Below, one piece after another: positions 24,586 through 36,232 of a stretch of 64,000 bases of DNA (the stretch's first letter is position 1; each line of letters starts with the position of its first letter). Below the pieces are notes generated by a model that had not been told where the DNA came from, searched no databases, and saw nothing but the letters and a program-made list of their open reading frames with translations. The position numbers were made by a program, and so were the translations under genes. Source of the DNA: Larsenimonas rhizosphaerae (GTDB taxonomy: Bacteria; Pseudomonadota; Gammaproteobacteria; Pseudomonadales; Halomonadaceae); assembly GCF_023700005.1 (NCBI RefSeq), contig NZ_JAMLJK010000001.1, positions 2,091,096 to 2,155,095 on the forward strand, in the 5' to 3' direction.

Positions 24586-27036
24586 ATGATAACCTTGCTC
24601 ATCCTAGTGATCACCGCAGGAGCCACCCTGTGGTTACTGGCTCGAGAAGCGGGTGCCAAACCCGTAATGAGCCTTTTCCTCGTGCTGGGAACCGTGGCCC
24701 TGTTCCTGCATGCCTGGGTCATAGGAGTGCTCTGGTGGTTGATCGGTATTACCCTGGTCGTCTGCGGCCTTAAAAACGTTCGCCGCCACTGGCTGACGCC
24801 CAGACTTTTCAATCTGTTCAAACAGGTGGCCCCCCGGGTTTCGGAAACCGAGCGTATTGCCCTGGAAGCCGGCACGGTATTCTGGGATGGCGAGCTGTTC
24901 AGCGGTCGCCCCCAGTGGAACCGGCTGTTCGATCAACGCTGTGACGACTTTACGGAAGAGGAACAGGCTTTCATCGATCATCAGTGCAGCGTGGCTGCCA
25001 GCATGTGTAATGCCTGGGAAATTTCAAGAGAGAGAGCCGACCTGCCTGAAGAGCTCTGGGCCTACCTCAAGCGCGAACGTTTCTTCGGCATGATCATTCC
25101 GAAACAGTACGGCGGCCTGGGCTTTTCAGCCAGGGCGCAATCTGCCGTACTGCAAAAGCTGTCGATCGATGAAACCCTGATGGTGACGGTCGGCGTGCCC
25201 AACTCACTCGGGCCTGGCGAGCTACTGATGAAATACGGCACCGAGGAGCAGAAGAATCACTACCTGCCCCGGCTGGCCGACGGCCGTGAAATTCCCTGTT
25301 TCGGGCTGACCGGACCGCGTGCCGGCAGTGATGCGACCTCCATTCCTGATATCGGCCAGGTGTGCCGTCGAATGTTCAAAGGCAAGGAAACCCTGGGCAT
25401 TGCACTGACCTTTGAAAAGCGCTGGATTACTCTGGCCCCCATCGCCACCGTGGTCGGGCTGGCCTTCCGCCTTTTCGACCCGGAAAAACTGCTGAGTGAC
25501 ATTGAAGATCGGGGCATTACCTGCGCCCTGGTCCCCCGTGACACCGACGGCCTGTCCATCGGCCGCCGCCATCACCCGATCGGCAGCCCGTTCATGAACG
25601 GTCCGATTCGCGGCAAGGACGTTTTCATTCCGCTGGACTGGGTCATTGGCGGACCGGACATGGTCGGCCAGGGCTGGAGGATGCTGGTCGAGTGCCTGTC
25701 CATCGGACGCTGTATCACCCTGCCGTCAGGATCCAGTGGTGAGGGCCGCTATCTGGTGGGACATGCCGGTGGCTACACGCGCATTCGCCGTCAGTTCAAC
25801 CAACCGGTGGCCGATATGGAAGGTGTACAGGAAGCCCTCGCTCGACTGGCCAGCCGAGCCTACATTGCACAGGCGGCCGTGATGCATACGGCCAACATGA
25901 TCGACCACGGCATCAAGCCGGCGGTGCCCTCCGTGATCATCAAGACGCATCTGACCGAGATGGCACGCCAGATGATGATTGATGCGATGGATGTCCATGG
26001 CGGCAGGGCCGTAACGCTTGGACCGCGTAACTACATCGGGCTGGCCTTTGCAGCCACGCCGGTATTGATCACGGTAGAAGGGGCCAACATCATGGGGCGC
26101 AGCCTGATGATCTTCGGTCAGGGCGCCATTCGCTGCCATCCTTACGTGCTCAAGGAGCTGGCGGCCAAGGATCAGGATGACCTGATTGCCTTTGATGGTG
26201 CCGTGTTCAGTCACATCGGGTTTGTGGCCGGCAACGGGGCTCGAAGCCTGCTGCATGGTCTGGGACTGACCAGACCCGCTTCCAGCATCGATGCTACCCT
26301 TGCATCGCATGCGCGGGCCATCGACCGACTGAGCAGTGGCTTTGCCCTGTGTGCCGATGCTGCCATGGGATCACTGGGCAGCCAGCTCAAGCGGCGTGAG
26401 ATGCTCTCGGCTCGACTCGGTGACACCCTGTCCAACCTTTATCTGGCCTCGATGGTCATCAAGCAGGCCAATGAGCGCGCTCTGGTGGAAGAAGAACACG
26501 GCCTATTGAATTTCAGCCTCGACCGGCTGCTCTACAATGCCGAAAAGGGATTGATCGACTTTCTCGCCAACCTGCCCAACCGAGCACTGGCCACAATATT
26601 GAAGCCGTTGATCTTCCCCCTTGGGCGGCGTCACCAGATCCCCTCGGACCAGGTTGCCCGGCGCATTGCTCAGGCCATTTCGACCGACACACCACTTCGT
26701 CATCGCCTGACCGAACTGACCTGGGACACATGGCAGGAAGGCGATCGCGAAAATCCGCTGTATCGTTACAACTGCCTGCTCAGGGATCAGGCTCGGGCAG
26801 AACCGCTTTATAAAAAGCTTCAGAAGGCTCAATCCCGGGGTGATATACCGGCCCACAAGCTGCACCCCGAGCAACGGATTGAAGCCGGTATCGCCAGTGG
26901 TCTGCTCAGTGCCGAAGAAGGCGAATTCATGATTGCCTTCGAAACCGAGGTACTGGACATGCTGACCGTCGATGACTTCGACTTTGATGCCTTTGCACTG
27001 GATAAACATCACAGCAGCGCTCATCACTTCGAGTGA
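24586..27036 (+). CDS. fadE: acyl-CoA dehydrogenase FadE
   Basis: First step of fatty-acid beta-oxidation: FAD-dependent dehydrogenation of acyl-CoA to trans-2-enoyl-CoA. The 816-residue length and two hydrophobic N-terminal segments (ITLLILVITAGATLWLLA and a second at about 30-60) are typical of the large membrane-associated FadE type. Core signatures: IIPKQYGGLGFSARAQSAVLQ, CFGLTGPRAGSDATSIPD, IDAMDVHGGRAV and TVEGANIMGRSLMIFGQGA. GGGAG precedes the ATG. A PsrA-like palindrome lies immediately upstream and a terminator follows. Confidence 0.95.
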   Translation: MITLLILVITAGATLWLLAREAGAKPVMSLFLVLGTVALFLHAWVIGVLWWLIGITLVVCGLKNVRRHWLTPRLFNLFKQVAPRVSETERIALEAGTVFWDGELFSGRPQWNRLFDQRCDDFTEEEQAFIDHQCSVAASMCNAWEISRERADLPEELWAYLKRERFFGMIIPKQYGGLGFSARAQSAVLQKLSIDETLMVTVGVPNSLGPGELLMKYGTEEQKNHYLPRLADGREIPCFGLTGPRAGSDATSIPDIGQVCRRMFKGKETLGIALTFEKRWITLAPIATVVGLAFRLFDPEKLLSDIEDRGITCALVPRDTDGLSIGRRHHPIGSPFMNGPIRGKDVFIPLDWVIGGPDMVGQGWRMLVECLSIGRCITLPSGSSGEGRYLVGHAGGYTRIRRQFNQPVADMEGVQEALARLASRAYIAQAAVMHTANMIDHGIKPAVPSVIIKTHLTEMARQMMIDAMDVHGGRAVTLGPRNYIGLAFAATPVLITVEGANIMGRSLMIFGQGAIRCHPYVLKELAAKDQDDLIAFDGAVFSHIGFVAGNGARSLLHGLGLTRPASSIDATLASHARAIDRLSSGFALCADAAMGSLGSQLKRREMLSARLGDTLSNLYLASMVIKQANERALVEEEHGLLNFSLDRLLYNAEKGLIDFLANLPNRALATILKPLIFPLGRRHQIPSDQVARRIAQAISTDTPLRHRLTELTWDTWQEGDRENPLYRYNCLLRDQARAEPLYKKLQKAQSRGDIPAHKLHPEQRIEAGIASGLLSAEEGEFMIAFETEVLDMLTVDDFDFDAFALDKHHSSAHHFE

Positions 27037-27044
27037 CCCCACCG

Positions 27045-27077
27045 CGGCAGGATGCCTTGTTATCCTGCCGTTTGTTT
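27045..27077 (+). terminator. terminator after fadE
   Basis: Perfect 9-bp stem CGGCAGGAT/ATCCTGCCG with an 8-nt loop, then TTTGTTT. Confidence 0.85.
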
Positions 27078-27214
27078 ATGGCATTTCCTTCAGGTTTGTT
27101 TTCCTACCTGCCCGCTTTTCTTTATGCTGTAGACACTTCCTTTTCAAATATCAGGTCAATTCAGCACGGTAAGCCTGCCTGCCGACCTGCCCCAGTAGAT
27201 TTGATTTCAACCGG

Positions 27215-28444
27215 ATGTCACTGATGACCTCACCCAAGGCCCCAGCCCGCCCACTCGTGCGGCGTCCCCTGTTCTGGGTTGTATTGATTGCGGCCCTGCT
27301 CTTGATCGCACTGACCGTATCAAGATTCAACCACACCCCTGATGACAAGACAGGCCAGCCAGCGGCCCCGACCACGGCTGTTTCAACACAACAGGCGATC
27401 GAGGCCGATTTCCCGGTAGAAGTCACCGCACTGGGTACCGTCAAGTCTCTGAAAGGCATCGAGGTCCGCCCCCGCGTCGAAGGTGAATTACTGTCGGTAG
27501 ATGTCAGAGAAGGCCAGCAGGTAAAAAAAGGCGATGTCATTGCCCGGATAGATCCCCGCAGCTACCAGGCACAGCTTGATCAGGCCCGAGGGCAACTGGC
27601 CCAGGACCAGGCACAGCTGTCCACGGCCCGGGATGATCTGGCACGCTATCAAAAGCTGATCAAAACCAATTCCATCTCGCGACAGGATCTTGAAACCCAG
27701 CAGCAGCTGGTCAGGCAATATACCGGCACGGTCGCTTCGGACAAGGCCAGCGTTGAGGATGCAAAAGTACAACTCGATTACACGACACTGACCGCGCCGA
27801 TCGATGGCCGCATCGGTATCCGCAACGTGGACCCCGGCAATATTGTCCAGCTCGGGGACGAAGACCCGCTGATGACCCTGACAGACCTTTCCGCCATGAG
27901 CGTGGTCTTTTCCCTGCCATCTCGCTACCGCAATGATATTCTGCCACGCTTCGATGCTGGCCAGCCCCTGAAGGTCACGGTGCTCGATGATGCTGATGCT
28001 CCCCTGGCAACAGGTAGCGTTACCGGTGTGGACAGCATGATCAATACCGCTACCGGCACGCTCAGGCTGCGTGCTCGTGTCGACAATGATGAAGCCTCGC
28101 TCTACCCCAATCAGTTCGTCAATGTCCAGCTGGTGCTGCATACCCTGAAAGGGGCTGTCGTTCTGCCGCGCTCTGCCATTCAGACCAGTGACGACAAAAA
28201 CTTTGTCTACCACGTCGAGGGCGACAAAGTCTCACGCCGCCCTGTCACTCTGGCCGCTGACAGTGATACGCGGGTAGCCGTGGCAGAGGGGGTATCGGCA
28301 GGAGATGACATCGTTGTGGACGGCGTTGATCGGCTGAGCGATGGTGCCAGAGTCAAGGTGGTGAGCCACGCCCTGCCAGGTGACCCGGCTTCCGAGGCCA
28401 AGGGCAGTCCCACCGACCCAGCAGATGCCGAGCCGGACGCATGA
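27215..28444 (+). CDS. mdtA: RND efflux periplasmic adaptor MdtA
   Basis: Membrane-fusion protein (about 409 aa) linking an inner-membrane RND pump to an outer-membrane channel. One N-terminal hydrophobic anchor ([19 protein letters not shown]), the lipoyl halves ([24 protein letters not shown] and [24 protein letters not shown]) flanking a coiled alpha-hairpin (about residues 125-185, Gln- and Asp-rich), then beta-barrel and membrane-proximal domains. ATG 27215 and 27224 are both possible; neither has a strong ribosome site. It overlaps mdtB by 4 bp. Confidence 0.88.
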   Translation: MSLMTSPKAPARPLVRRPLFWVVLIAALLLIALTVSRFNHTPDDKTGQPAAPTTAVSTQQAIEADFPVEVTALGTVKSLKGIEVRPRVEGELLSVDVREGQQVKKGDVIARIDPRSYQAQLDQARGQLAQDQAQLSTARDDLARYQKLIKTNSISRQDLETQQQLVRQYTGTVASDKASVEDAKVQLDYTTLTAPIDGRIGIRNVDPGNIVQLGDEDPLMTLTDLSAMSVVFSLPSRYRNDILPRFDAGQPLKVTVLDDADAPLATGSVTGVDSMINTATGTLRLRARVDNDEASLYPNQFVNVQLVLHTLKGAVVLPRSAIQTSDDKNFVYHVEGDKVSRRPVTLAADSDTRVAVAEGVSAGDDIVVDGVDRLSDGARVKVVSHALPGDPASEAKGSPTDPADAEPDA

Positions 28445-31400
28445 ACCCGTCTCGTCTGTTCATACAACGCCCCATTGCCACCACGCTGGTGATGGTCGCC
28501 ATACTGATCACCGGCATCCTTGCCTACCGGTTACTGAGCATTGCCTCCCTCCCGCAGGTGGATTATCCGACGATCCAGGTCAAGACCCTGTATCCCGGCG
28601 CAGGGCCGGACATCATGCTGTCCCACGTTACTGCTCCACTGGAAGACGAGCTGGGCGAGATTTCCGGACTGGATACCATGAGTTCCACCAGCACGGGGGG
28701 CGCCTCGCTGATTACCCTGCGCTTCGGCCTGGATATCGATATCGGCACCGCAGAACAGGACGTTCAGGCTGCCATCAATCAGGCCAACAGCCTGCTGCCG
28801 AAGGATTTGCCCCAGCCACCGAGCTATAGCAAGGTCAATCCGGCCGATACGCCGGTACTGACGCTGGCCATTACCTCGAGCACGCTGCCGCTGACCAGGG
28901 TCCACGACCTGGTGGATACCCGTGTAGCTCAGAAAATTTCCCAGATTACCGGCGTAGGCGAAGTATCGGTCATCGGTGGTCACAAACCGGCCGTACGCGT
29001 ACGCGTTGATACCCGTAAGCTGGCCGCCCGCGGGCTGGATATGGAAGACGTTCGTACAGCCATCAGCAATGCCAACGTCAACCTTGCCAAGGGCAGCCTG
29101 TATGGCCGCTACCGTACCCTGACCCTGGATGCCAACGATCAACTGACCTCGGCTGATCAGTATCGTCGCCTGATTCTGACGCACGACAACGGCGCCGTAC
29201 TGCGTCTGGCCGATGTGGCCGAGGTCACCGATGGCAGTGAGAATGCCTACCTTTCGGCCACGGCAGACGGGACGCCGGCCATCATTCTCAATGTCCGACG
29301 ACAGCCGGGCGCCAACGTTATTCAGGTGGTGGATAACATCAAGCGGCTACTGCCATCCCTGGAACGCACCCTGCCCGGCAATCTGTCAGTCAACGTCATG
29401 AATGATCGCACCACGACCATTCGCTCTTCCATTGACGATGTACAGTTCGAACTGGTGCTGGCAATCGCGCTGGTCGTCATGGTGACCTTTCTGTTTCTGC
29501 GCGATATTCCTGCCACCATCATCCCGAGCCTGGCCGTGCCCCTTTCACTGGTAGGCACCTTCGGCGTGATGTACCTGCTCGGCTTCAGCCTGAACAACCT
29601 GTCATTGATGGCCCTGACCATCGCAACCGGGTTCGTGATCGATGATGCCATCGTGGTGCTGGAAAACATCATGCGGCATATCGAAAATGGCGACCGCCCC
29701 TACAAGGCTGCCCTCAAGGGATCGCGGGAAATCGGCTTTACCATCGTATCGCTGACAGTCTCGCTGCTGGCGGTATTGATCCCACTGCTGTTCATGGGTG
29801 ATGTCGTGGGCCGACTGTTTCGGGAATTTGCCATGACACTGGCCATCTCGATCGTCATCTCCGCATTTGTGTCGCTGACGCTGACCCCGATGCTGTGCTC
29901 GAAGATGCTGAAGGCACGCCCTGAAAAGGCAGGAAACGATGCCCGTCGCCGGACCCTGTTCGAGCGACTAGGCAGTAGCTACGCTCGAGCCCTTTCCAGA
30001 GTGATGCACCATCAGCGCCTGACCCTGCTTGTGGCACTGGGCACGTTTGGCGTGACCGCAGTCCTGTATCTCTCCATCGCCAAGGGGTTGTTCCCAACCC
30101 AGGATACCGGCCTGATCCAGGGGATCTCCGTGGCAAGCCAGGACACTTCCTACCAGGCCATGACGGCCCGCCAACAGGCACTGGTCAAGGCGCTGATCAA
30201 GGATCCGGCCGTGGAGAGCATTACCTCCTTCATCGGTATTGATGGCACCAACACCACCCTCAATACCGGGCGCCTGCAGTTGAGGCTGTCCCCGATCGGT
30301 GGTCGTGACGACAGCCGCGAAGTCATTACCCGATTGCAACATCGCGTAGCCGATCTGCCGGGGATAACCCTGTACCTGCAACCGGTGCAGGATCTGACAC
30401 TCGAAGACAGCGTCAGCCGCAATCAGTATCAGTTCACGCTCACCAATACCGACCGGAAAAGACTGGATCAGGAAGTCCCGCGCCTGATTGATCAGCTGGC
30501 GCGCTCACCGGTGCTGTCCAGCGTATCGACCGACCTCCAAAACAACGGGCGCAAGCTCATGGTGACCATCGATCGAGACCGGGCCAGCCGGCTGGGCGTA
30601 TCCGTGGCCGATATCGACAATGCCCTGTATAACGCCTTTGGTCAGCGCCTGATTTCCACCATCTTCACCCAGTCAAACCAGTACCGTGTCGTCCTGAGTG
30701 TTGACCAACAGCATCAACAGGGACCATCCGCACTGTCGAGGCTTTATGTGGTGGATGACAATGACAACCGCATTCCGCTATCAACATTGACAAATATCAG
30801 CGAAACCACCACGGCGCTGTCCATTCAGCGACGAGATCAGTTCCCGTCGGCACTGATCTCGTTTGATGTTGCCGAAGGCTACTCTCTTTCCCAGGCCTTT
30901 GATGCCATTGATGATGCCAGACAGGCCAGCCGGCTTGATGCCGGTACCGAGCTTGCCTATCGCGGAGCGGCACTGTCGTTCTCGTCATCAACAAGCAATA
31001 CGCTCTGGCTGGTACTTGGTGCCATCGTCACGATGTACATCGTGCTGGGGGTACTTTATGAAAGCTTCATTCACCCACTGACGATTCTATCGACCCTGCC
31101 GTCGGCGGCCATTGGGGCCCTGCTGGCACTGATGGCAAGTGGCAATAACCTGGGGATGGTCGGCATCATCGGCATCATCCTGCTGATCGGTATCGTCAAG
31201 AAAAACGCCATCATGATGATCGACTTCGCCCTTGATGCCGAACGCCATCAGGGCCTGGCGCCTGAGGATGCCATCTATCAGGCTGCCTGCCTGCGCTTCA
31301 GGCCCATCATGATGACGACCTTTGCGGCCCTGCTCGGCGCCCTGCCACTGATGTTCGCCAGCGGATATGGTGCCGAGCTCCGCCAGCCCCTCGGGCTGGC

Positions 31401-31560
31401 CATGGTCGGAGGCCTGATGGTCAGCCAGCTGCTTACCCTGTTTACCACGCCGGTGATCTATTTGTTCTTTGACCGACTGGCCGGTCGATGGCGCCGCACG
31501 TCGAACACCGGCGGCCCGGAGACCGAGCCTGCAGATCCCGACCATGGAGCGCACCCGTGA
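28441..31560 (+). CDS. mdtB: RND multidrug efflux pump subunit MdtB
   Basis: Inner-membrane proton-driven RND transporter (1039 aa) that forms a heteromultimer with MdtC. N-terminus [25 protein letters not shown] with TM1, the large periplasmic loop, TM cluster around [20 protein letters not shown] (proton-relay Asp pair in TM4) and the C-terminal half with [19 protein letters not shown]. The [25 protein letters not shown] stretch is diagnostic of MdtB over AcrB-type pumps. ATGA overlap with mdtA and GTGA overlap with mdtC indicate one translationally coupled operon. Confidence 0.92.
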   Translation: MNPSRLFIQRPIATTLVMVAILITGILAYRLLSIASLPQVDYPTIQVKTLYPGAGPDIMLSHVTAPLEDELGEISGLDTMSSTSTGGASLITLRFGLDIDIGTAEQDVQAAINQANSLLPKDLPQPPSYSKVNPADTPVLTLAITSSTLPLTRVHDLVDTRVAQKISQITGVGEVSVIGGHKPAVRVRVDTRKLAARGLDMEDVRTAISNANVNLAKGSLYGRYRTLTLDANDQLTSADQYRRLILTHDNGAVLRLADVAEVTDGSENAYLSATADGTPAIILNVRRQPGANVIQVVDNIKRLLPSLERTLPGNLSVNVMNDRTTTIRSSIDDVQFELVLAIALVVMVTFLFLRDIPATIIPSLAVPLSLVGTFGVMYLLGFSLNNLSLMALTIATGFVIDDAIVVLENIMRHIENGDRPYKAALKGSREIGFTIVSLTVSLLAVLIPLLFMGDVVGRLFREFAMTLAISIVISAFVSLTLTPMLCSKMLKARPEKAGNDARRRTLFERLGSSYARALSRVMHHQRLTLLVALGTFGVTAVLYLSIAKGLFPTQDTGLIQGISVASQDTSYQAMTARQQALVKALIKDPAVESITSFIGIDGTNTTLNTGRLQLRLSPIGGRDDSREVITRLQHRVADLPGITLYLQPVQDLTLEDSVSRNQYQFTLTNTDRKRLDQEVPRLIDQLARSPVLSSVSTDLQNNGRKLMVTIDRDRASRLGVSVADIDNALYNAFGQRLISTIFTQSNQYRVVLSVDQQHQQGPSALSRLYVVDDNDNRIPLSTLTNISETTTALSIQRRDQFPSALISFDVAEGYSLSQAFDAIDDARQASRLDAGTELAYRGAALSFSSSTSNTLWLVLGAIVTMYIVLGVLYESFIHPLTILSTLPSAAIGALLALMASGNNLGMVGIIGIILLIGIVKKNAIMMIDFALDAERHQGLAPEDAIYQAACLRFRPIMMTTFAALLGALPLMFASGYGAELRQPLGLAMVGGLMVSQLLTLFTTPVIYLFFDRLAGRWRRTSNTGGPETEPADPDHGAHP

Positions 31561-34500
31561 GCCTGTCATCGCCCTTCATTCGGCGACCGATTGCCACGGT
31601 ACTGCTGTCGCTGGCCATTATCATGGCCGGTACGCTGTCCTACTTTCGGCTGCCGGTGGCCCCGCTGCCGGATGTGTCGTTTCCGGTCATCATGGTCAGC
31701 GCCAACCTGGCCGGCGCCAGCCCTGAAACGATGGCATCGACGGTTGCCACTCCCATTGAGCGGTCGCTGGGCAGCATTGCAGGTATCAGTCAGATGACGT
31801 CGTCCAGTTCGACTGGCTCAACGCGCGTCATCATTCAATTCGACATGGACAAGGACATCAACGATGCAGCGCGGGAAGTGCAGGCAGCTCTGAATTCGGC
31901 CCAGGCCCTGCTGCCCAGCGCCATGAAAAGCCGCCCGACCTACCGCAAGTTCAATCCGGCGGATTCGCCGATCATGATCCTGAGTCTGACCTCGAGCACC
32001 CTGAGCCAGGGAGCGCTGTACTCCATGGCAGATGAGCAGGTCTCACCCAGGGTAGCGCAGGCCAAGGGCGTCGGTAACGTGTCAGTGGCCGGCAGCTCAT
32101 CCCCGGCCATACGCATCAACCTGAACCCGGTCAGGCTGGACCATGCCGGCATTGCGCTCGATCAGGTCAGCGCAGCCATCAGCAATACCAACAGCAACGC
32201 CCCCAAGGGCTTTGTTCACAGCGGGCTGTATCGCTGGGAAGTGGACAGCAACAGCCAGTTGTTTGATGTCGATAGCTACCGTCAGCTGATATTGAGCGAT
32301 GATGGCAAGGGCAACATCATACGACTGGGTGATGTGGCACGGATCGGCCGGGGCGTTGAAGATATCTACCGGGTCGGTTTTCTGAACGAGACGCCAGCAG
32401 TGCTGATGGTCGTGACGGCCGCCAGCGGGGCCAACGTCATCGAGACCATCGACGGTATCAAGGCCCGAATGACAGATATCGCCCGTAGCCTGCCTGCCAG
32501 CGCGCAGCTGACTACGGTCATGGATCGCTCTCCAGGCATACGGGGGTCACTGCACGAAACCCAGCTTACCCTGCTGCTGGCCGTAGCTCTGGTGGTAATG
32601 GTGGTCTTCGTCTTTCTGCGCAGCGGACGGGCGACGCTGATTCCCAGTGCCACCATTCCAGTGTCAGTGCTGGGAACGTTCGGCATGATGTATCTGCTGG
32701 GCTACTCCCTCGACAGCCTGTCACTGATGGCCCTGATCGTAGCCATCGGGTTTCTGGTCGATGACGCCATCGTGGTCACCGAAAACATCGCACGTCATAT
32801 CGAGCGCGGCCTGCCCCCCATGCGCGCCGCCCTTGAAGGTGCACGAGAAGTCGGCTTTACAGTGATGTCGATGAGCCTGTCACTGGTGGCTGTCTTTATA
32901 CCCCTGCTGCTGCTCGGCGGGATAGCGGGTCGGCTTTTCCATGAATTTGCCATGACCCTGTCCATTACCGTACTGGTATCACTGGTCGTATCATTGACCC
33001 TGACACCCATGCTGTGCGCCCGCTGGCTGAAGCCGCATCATGCCTCCGAACCCGGCCGAATGACTCGATGGGTCAATCACCTGGGCGAGATGTTCAACCG
33101 CGGCTACGCCCGCAGCCTGGATATGGCCCTGCGTCACCGGCGGCTGACCCTTTTGTCGCTGGTCGCGGTCATTGTTCTGAATGGCTACCTTTATGCCGCC
33201 ATCGACAAGGGCTTTATCCCTGACCAGGATACCGGCCGACTGATGGGTACGGCCAAGGCCGACCAGGGCATCTCGTTCAATGCCATGACAGCCAAGCTCG
33301 ACACCCTGCGGGCGCGGCTGCTGGCCAATCAGAACGTGCACCAGGTGCTCGGATTTGTTGGCGGCAGTGGCCCGGGCGGCGGCGGCAGCAATTCAGCAAC
33401 GCTCTTCATCACCCTGAAAAACGAGCGCACCCAGGACACCCGGACCATTGCCAATGAGCTGACAGCCAGCACCAGCGACATGGCAGGCATGAGCGTCTAC
33501 ATGCGCGCTCTGCAGGATCTTCAGTTTGGTGGCCGGGAAAGCAATGGGCAGTATGAGGTCACACTGAAAAGCGACAACCTGTCCCTGCTCAATGAATGGG
33601 CACCCAGGGTGCAGGAAAAACTGAGAAGCGTGGATGCCATTACCAGCGTCAGCTCCGACAGCCAGAGTCAGGGGCTGTCACTGACACTTCAGGTAGATCG
33701 AGACAAGGCGTCTCGGCTGAGAGTCGACATGACCACGATCGATACCCTTTTGCAGGGGGCCTTCAGCCAGAAGCAGGTCGCCAGTGTCTATCAGGGAGCC
33801 CACCAGTACTACGTCATCATGGCACTGGATGCCCGCTATCGGCGCTCGGCAGATATTCTGTCGCGCCTCCATGTGTTCAACAGGGACGGCGACCGGATTC
33901 CCCTGTCGGCCTTCAGCCATGTCGAGCGCACCAACACGCCGGTCAGCGTCAGCCATCAGAACCAGTTTGCTGCTACCACGGTATCCTTCAACCTGGCCGA
34001 TGGGGCCACTCTGGACGCTGCCACGACGCGTATCAACGAGGCGCTGGATCAGCTCGGCCTGCCTACCGCCATTCAGGCTGGCTTTGAAGGCGGGGCGGCC
34101 AGATACCAGGAAGGTGCCTCTGCCATGCCGCTGATCATTCTGGGCGCACTGGTGACGGTCTACCTGGTGCTGGGCATTCTATATGAAAGTTATATTCATC
34201 CATTGACCATACTGTCCACCCTGCCCTCCGCCGGTATCGGTGCACTGCTGCTGCTCATGCTATTGGGTAAGCCCTTTACCCTGATTGCCGCCATCGGCAT
34301 CATCCTGCTGATCGGTGTGGTCAAGAAAAATGCCATCATGCTGGTGGATTTTGCGCTCGACGCAGAACGCAATCGCAAACTGCCACCGATTGAAGCGATC
34401 CGTGAAGCCGCACTGGTGCGTTTTCGCCCCATCATGATGACGACACTGGCCGCCATTCTGGGCGCGCTGCCATTGATGTTCGGCACCGATGAAAATGCAG

Positions 34501-34634
34501 ACATTCGCGCACCGCTGGGTATTTCAATCGTCGGGGGGCTGATTGTCAGTCAACTGCTGACCCTCTATACCACGCCGGTGGTATATCTGTATCTGGACAA
34601 GTTGCGGCGAGGCAGAAAAGCTACTGACGAGTAA
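31557..34634 (+). CDS. mdtC: RND multidrug efflux pump subunit MdtC
   Basis: Second RND subunit of the MdtABC pump, about 1025 aa from the GTG at 31557 that overlaps the mdtB stop. MdtC hallmarks: [76 protein letters not shown] and TM4 [20 protein letters not shown]. The open frame extends upstream to 31488 but those residues come from mdtB in another frame. MdtB and MdtC are homologous to each other, an old duplication. No outer-membrane channel or two-component system is adjacent, so a TolC encoded elsewhere is presumably used. Confidence 0.93.
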   Translation: MSLSSPFIRRPIATVLLSLAIIMAGTLSYFRLPVAPLPDVSFPVIMVSANLAGASPETMASTVATPIERSLGSIAGISQMTSSSSTGSTRVIIQFDMDKDINDAAREVQAALNSAQALLPSAMKSRPTYRKFNPADSPIMILSLTSSTLSQGALYSMADEQVSPRVAQAKGVGNVSVAGSSSPAIRINLNPVRLDHAGIALDQVSAAISNTNSNAPKGFVHSGLYRWEVDSNSQLFDVDSYRQLILSDDGKGNIIRLGDVARIGRGVEDIYRVGFLNETPAVLMVVTAASGANVIETIDGIKARMTDIARSLPASAQLTTVMDRSPGIRGSLHETQLTLLLAVALVVMVVFVFLRSGRATLIPSATIPVSVLGTFGMMYLLGYSLDSLSLMALIVAIGFLVDDAIVVTENIARHIERGLPPMRAALEGAREVGFTVMSMSLSLVAVFIPLLLLGGIAGRLFHEFAMTLSITVLVSLVVSLTLTPMLCARWLKPHHASEPGRMTRWVNHLGEMFNRGYARSLDMALRHRRLTLLSLVAVIVLNGYLYAAIDKGFIPDQDTGRLMGTAKADQGISFNAMTAKLDTLRARLLANQNVHQVLGFVGGSGPGGGGSNSATLFITLKNERTQDTRTIANELTASTSDMAGMSVYMRALQDLQFGGRESNGQYEVTLKSDNLSLLNEWAPRVQEKLRSVDAITSVSSDSQSQGLSLTLQVDRDKASRLRVDMTTIDTLLQGAFSQKQVASVYQGAHQYYVIMALDARYRRSADILSRLHVFNRDGDRIPLSAFSHVERTNTPVSVSHQNQFAATTVSFNLADGATLDAATTRINEALDQLGLPTAIQAGFEGGAARYQEGASAMPLIILGALVTVYLVLGILYESYIHPLTILSTLPSAGIGALLLLMLLGKPFTLIAAIGIILLIGVVKKNAIMLVDFALDAERNRKLPPIEAIREAALVRFRPIMMTTLAAILGALPLMFGTDENADIRAPLGISIVGGLIVSQLLTLYTTPVVYLYLDKLRRGRKATDE

Positions 34635-34644
34635 GGGCGGGATA

Positions 34645-34670
34645 CCACCCCCTGCAGGATCAGGGGGTGG
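34645..34670. terminator. hairpin between mdtC and the GNAT gene
   Basis: 10-bp stem CCACCCCCTG/CAGGGGGTGG with a 6-nt loop between convergent genes. No T-run on either side, so termination there is uncertain. Confidence 0.45.
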
Positions 34671-34676
34671 GGCATG

Positions 34677-35255
34677 TCAGCCGGCGCTGAGGGATGGCGC
34701 TTCGGCAAGGGCCGTAGTGAAGCGGTTTTTCCATTCTTCAAACAGCTCCGACTTGTGCTTGAAGCTTCGAAGAATGACGTCTTCATCAAAGCTGACGGTT
34801 TCCGGTGCCTCATGAAGGGAGGTCACCCGCGCCAGCTGGTTGAACCCGACCCGGCTGCCGGTATCCGCGTAAAACCACTTGTTGAACCCCAGAGCATGGA
34901 AAAACTGCTCCAGACGTGGATCGCGGGTTTCCACCCGAAGACTGGTGGTGGCCGTCAGCCGTTCCACCAGCTCACGCCCATATCCCTGTCCGCGCACGTG
35001 TTCAGGGGTTACCATCAGCTTCAGCTCCAACCCTTCGCCTTCGATATCCAGCACCAGAAGCGCAGTGCTCAAGACCTTCTGACGGGCATCAAGCAGGGCC
35101 ACCACTCGGGCCGCATCGTTATCTATCAGGGCAGCCAGGGCCCCGGTAAATACAACCAGCGGCTTGAGGCCGGCCTGCTTGCCATATACTTCGGCGCACA
35201 TCAGCGCCACGCAGCTGTCACGCTGCGCCTTGTCCTTGATTTCGGCCACTCTCAT
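34677..35255 (-). CDS. GNAT-family N-acetyltransferase
   Basis: Predicted acetyl-CoA-dependent transferase of 192 aa. The acetyl-CoA binding motif VTPEHVRGQGYGRELVERL (Q-x-x-G-x-G) follows a beta strand LELKLM at about residues 85-110. The C-terminal third (FNQLARVTSLHEAPETVSFDEDVILRSFKHKSE) is not part of the GNAT core. ATG 35255 starts at MRVAEIKDK; the frame opens 14 codons earlier. Substrate cannot be guessed. It converges on mdtC and is divergent from ugpQ. Confidence 0.72.
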   Translation of the reverse strand: MRVAEIKDKAQRDSCVALMCAEVYGKQAGLKPLVVFTGALAALIDNDAARVVALLDARQKVLSTALLVLDIEGEGLELKLMVTPEHVRGQGYGRELVERLTATTSLRVETRDPRLEQFFHALGFNKWFYADTGSRVGFNQLARVTSLHEAPETVSFDEDVILRSFKHKSELFEEWKNRFTTALAEAPSLSAG

Positions 35256-35437
35256 GCGGAGACTCTTTATTACTGAACACGCCCGTATTTGATGCATACG
35301 ATTTCACCGCGGAGCCTAGCACAGCCAGCGTCGATCGCGCAGTAAAACAGCATGCACCGCTGGCAGGTACCTGCAACACGCTATACTTTTTACCCGGTGA
35401 GCTTCACCGCTATTTTCTACCGCAGGACAGATTCAAC

Positions 35438-36181
35438 ATGGCACTTCCACAATTTATCGGCCATCGGGGATACAGCGCCCGAGCACCTGAAAACACTCTG
35501 TCTGCACTGCATGCAGCCGCGGATGCAGGCATTGCCTGGGTCGAACTCGATGTACAGTGCCTGGGCGATGGCACGCCGGTCATCTGGCATGACACCCACG
35601 TCCGACGGTGCAGTGATGGCAAGGGCCGGCTCAAGGAGCTGACCCTGGCCGAGGCCAGACAACTTGATGTAGGACGCTGGTTCGATCCGCGCTTTGAAGG
35701 CGAGCGCATGGCCACGCTCAAGGAAGCGCTGGATGTCATTGCCGAGCGCGGACTGGGACTCAATCTGGAGTTCAAACTGGATCATCGGGACGAGCCGTCC
35801 CCACTGATTGATGCGGTGCTTCCGATTCTGAACGGCGGGTTACCGCGAGAGCGCCTGCTGATGTCGAGCTTTTCAAACGACGTGCTTGATGAGATACGCC
35901 AGCGGGATAAAAAAGCCCCCCTGGGGATTCTGTTTAGCGAGGAAATACCCAGAGACTGGCTCTGGGACGCGGAACGGCTGGAACCAGAGAGCATCCACGT
36001 CGACTGGCGCTACATGAACGAAGCGAGGGCGCGGGAAATCATCGAAGGCGGCATGGCACTGGTCTGCTACACCGTGAACGACCCCGACAGGTTCAATGAC
36101 TGGTGGGACATTGGTGTCACCAGCGTCATCAGTGATGACCCATTGCGTTTTGATCGCTTCACCCGGGCACTCGAGAACTGA
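35438..36181 (+). CDS. ugpQ: glycerophosphodiester phosphodiesterase
   Basis: Hydrolyses glycerophosphodiesters to glycerol 3-phosphate and an alcohol. The 247-residue protein has the catalytic GHRGYSARAPENTLSAL at the N-terminus, VELDVQCLGDGTPVIWHDTHVRR with the metal-binding E-x-D and second His, NLEFKLD and the C-terminal YTVNDPDRFNDWWDIGVTSVISDDP. No signal peptide, so cytoplasmic (UgpQ type, not GlpQ). A TATACT box at about 60 bp upstream of the ATG may be its -10. Convergent with trpC. Confidence 0.93.
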   Translation: MALPQFIGHRGYSARAPENTLSALHAAADAGIAWVELDVQCLGDGTPVIWHDTHVRRCSDGKGRLKELTLAEARQLDVGRWFDPRFEGERMATLKEALDVIAERGLGLNLEFKLDHRDEPSPLIDAVLPILNGGLPRERLLMSSFSNDVLDEIRQRDKKAPLGILFSEEIPRDWLWDAERLEPESIHVDWRYMNEARAREIIEGGMALVCYTVNDPDRFNDWWDIGVTSVISDDPLRFDRFTRALEN

Positions 36182-36187
36182 TGGGGC

Positions 36188-36211
36188 GGTGGCCGTTCCA
36201 TGACGGCCACC
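36188..36211. terminator. hairpin between ugpQ and trpC
   Basis: Perfect 9-bp stem GGTGGCCGT/ACGGCCACC, loop TCCATG, centred in the 51-bp gap between convergent genes; no T-run. Confidence 0.4.
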
Positions 36212-36232
36212 GACATCTCCCGGGGCAGGATA

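Noticed and set aside
28441-34634. mdtB and mdtC as a recent tandem duplication
   Set aside because: They are homologous but well diverged and match distinct MdtB and MdtC subfamilies, so the duplication is ancient and shared with other bacteria.
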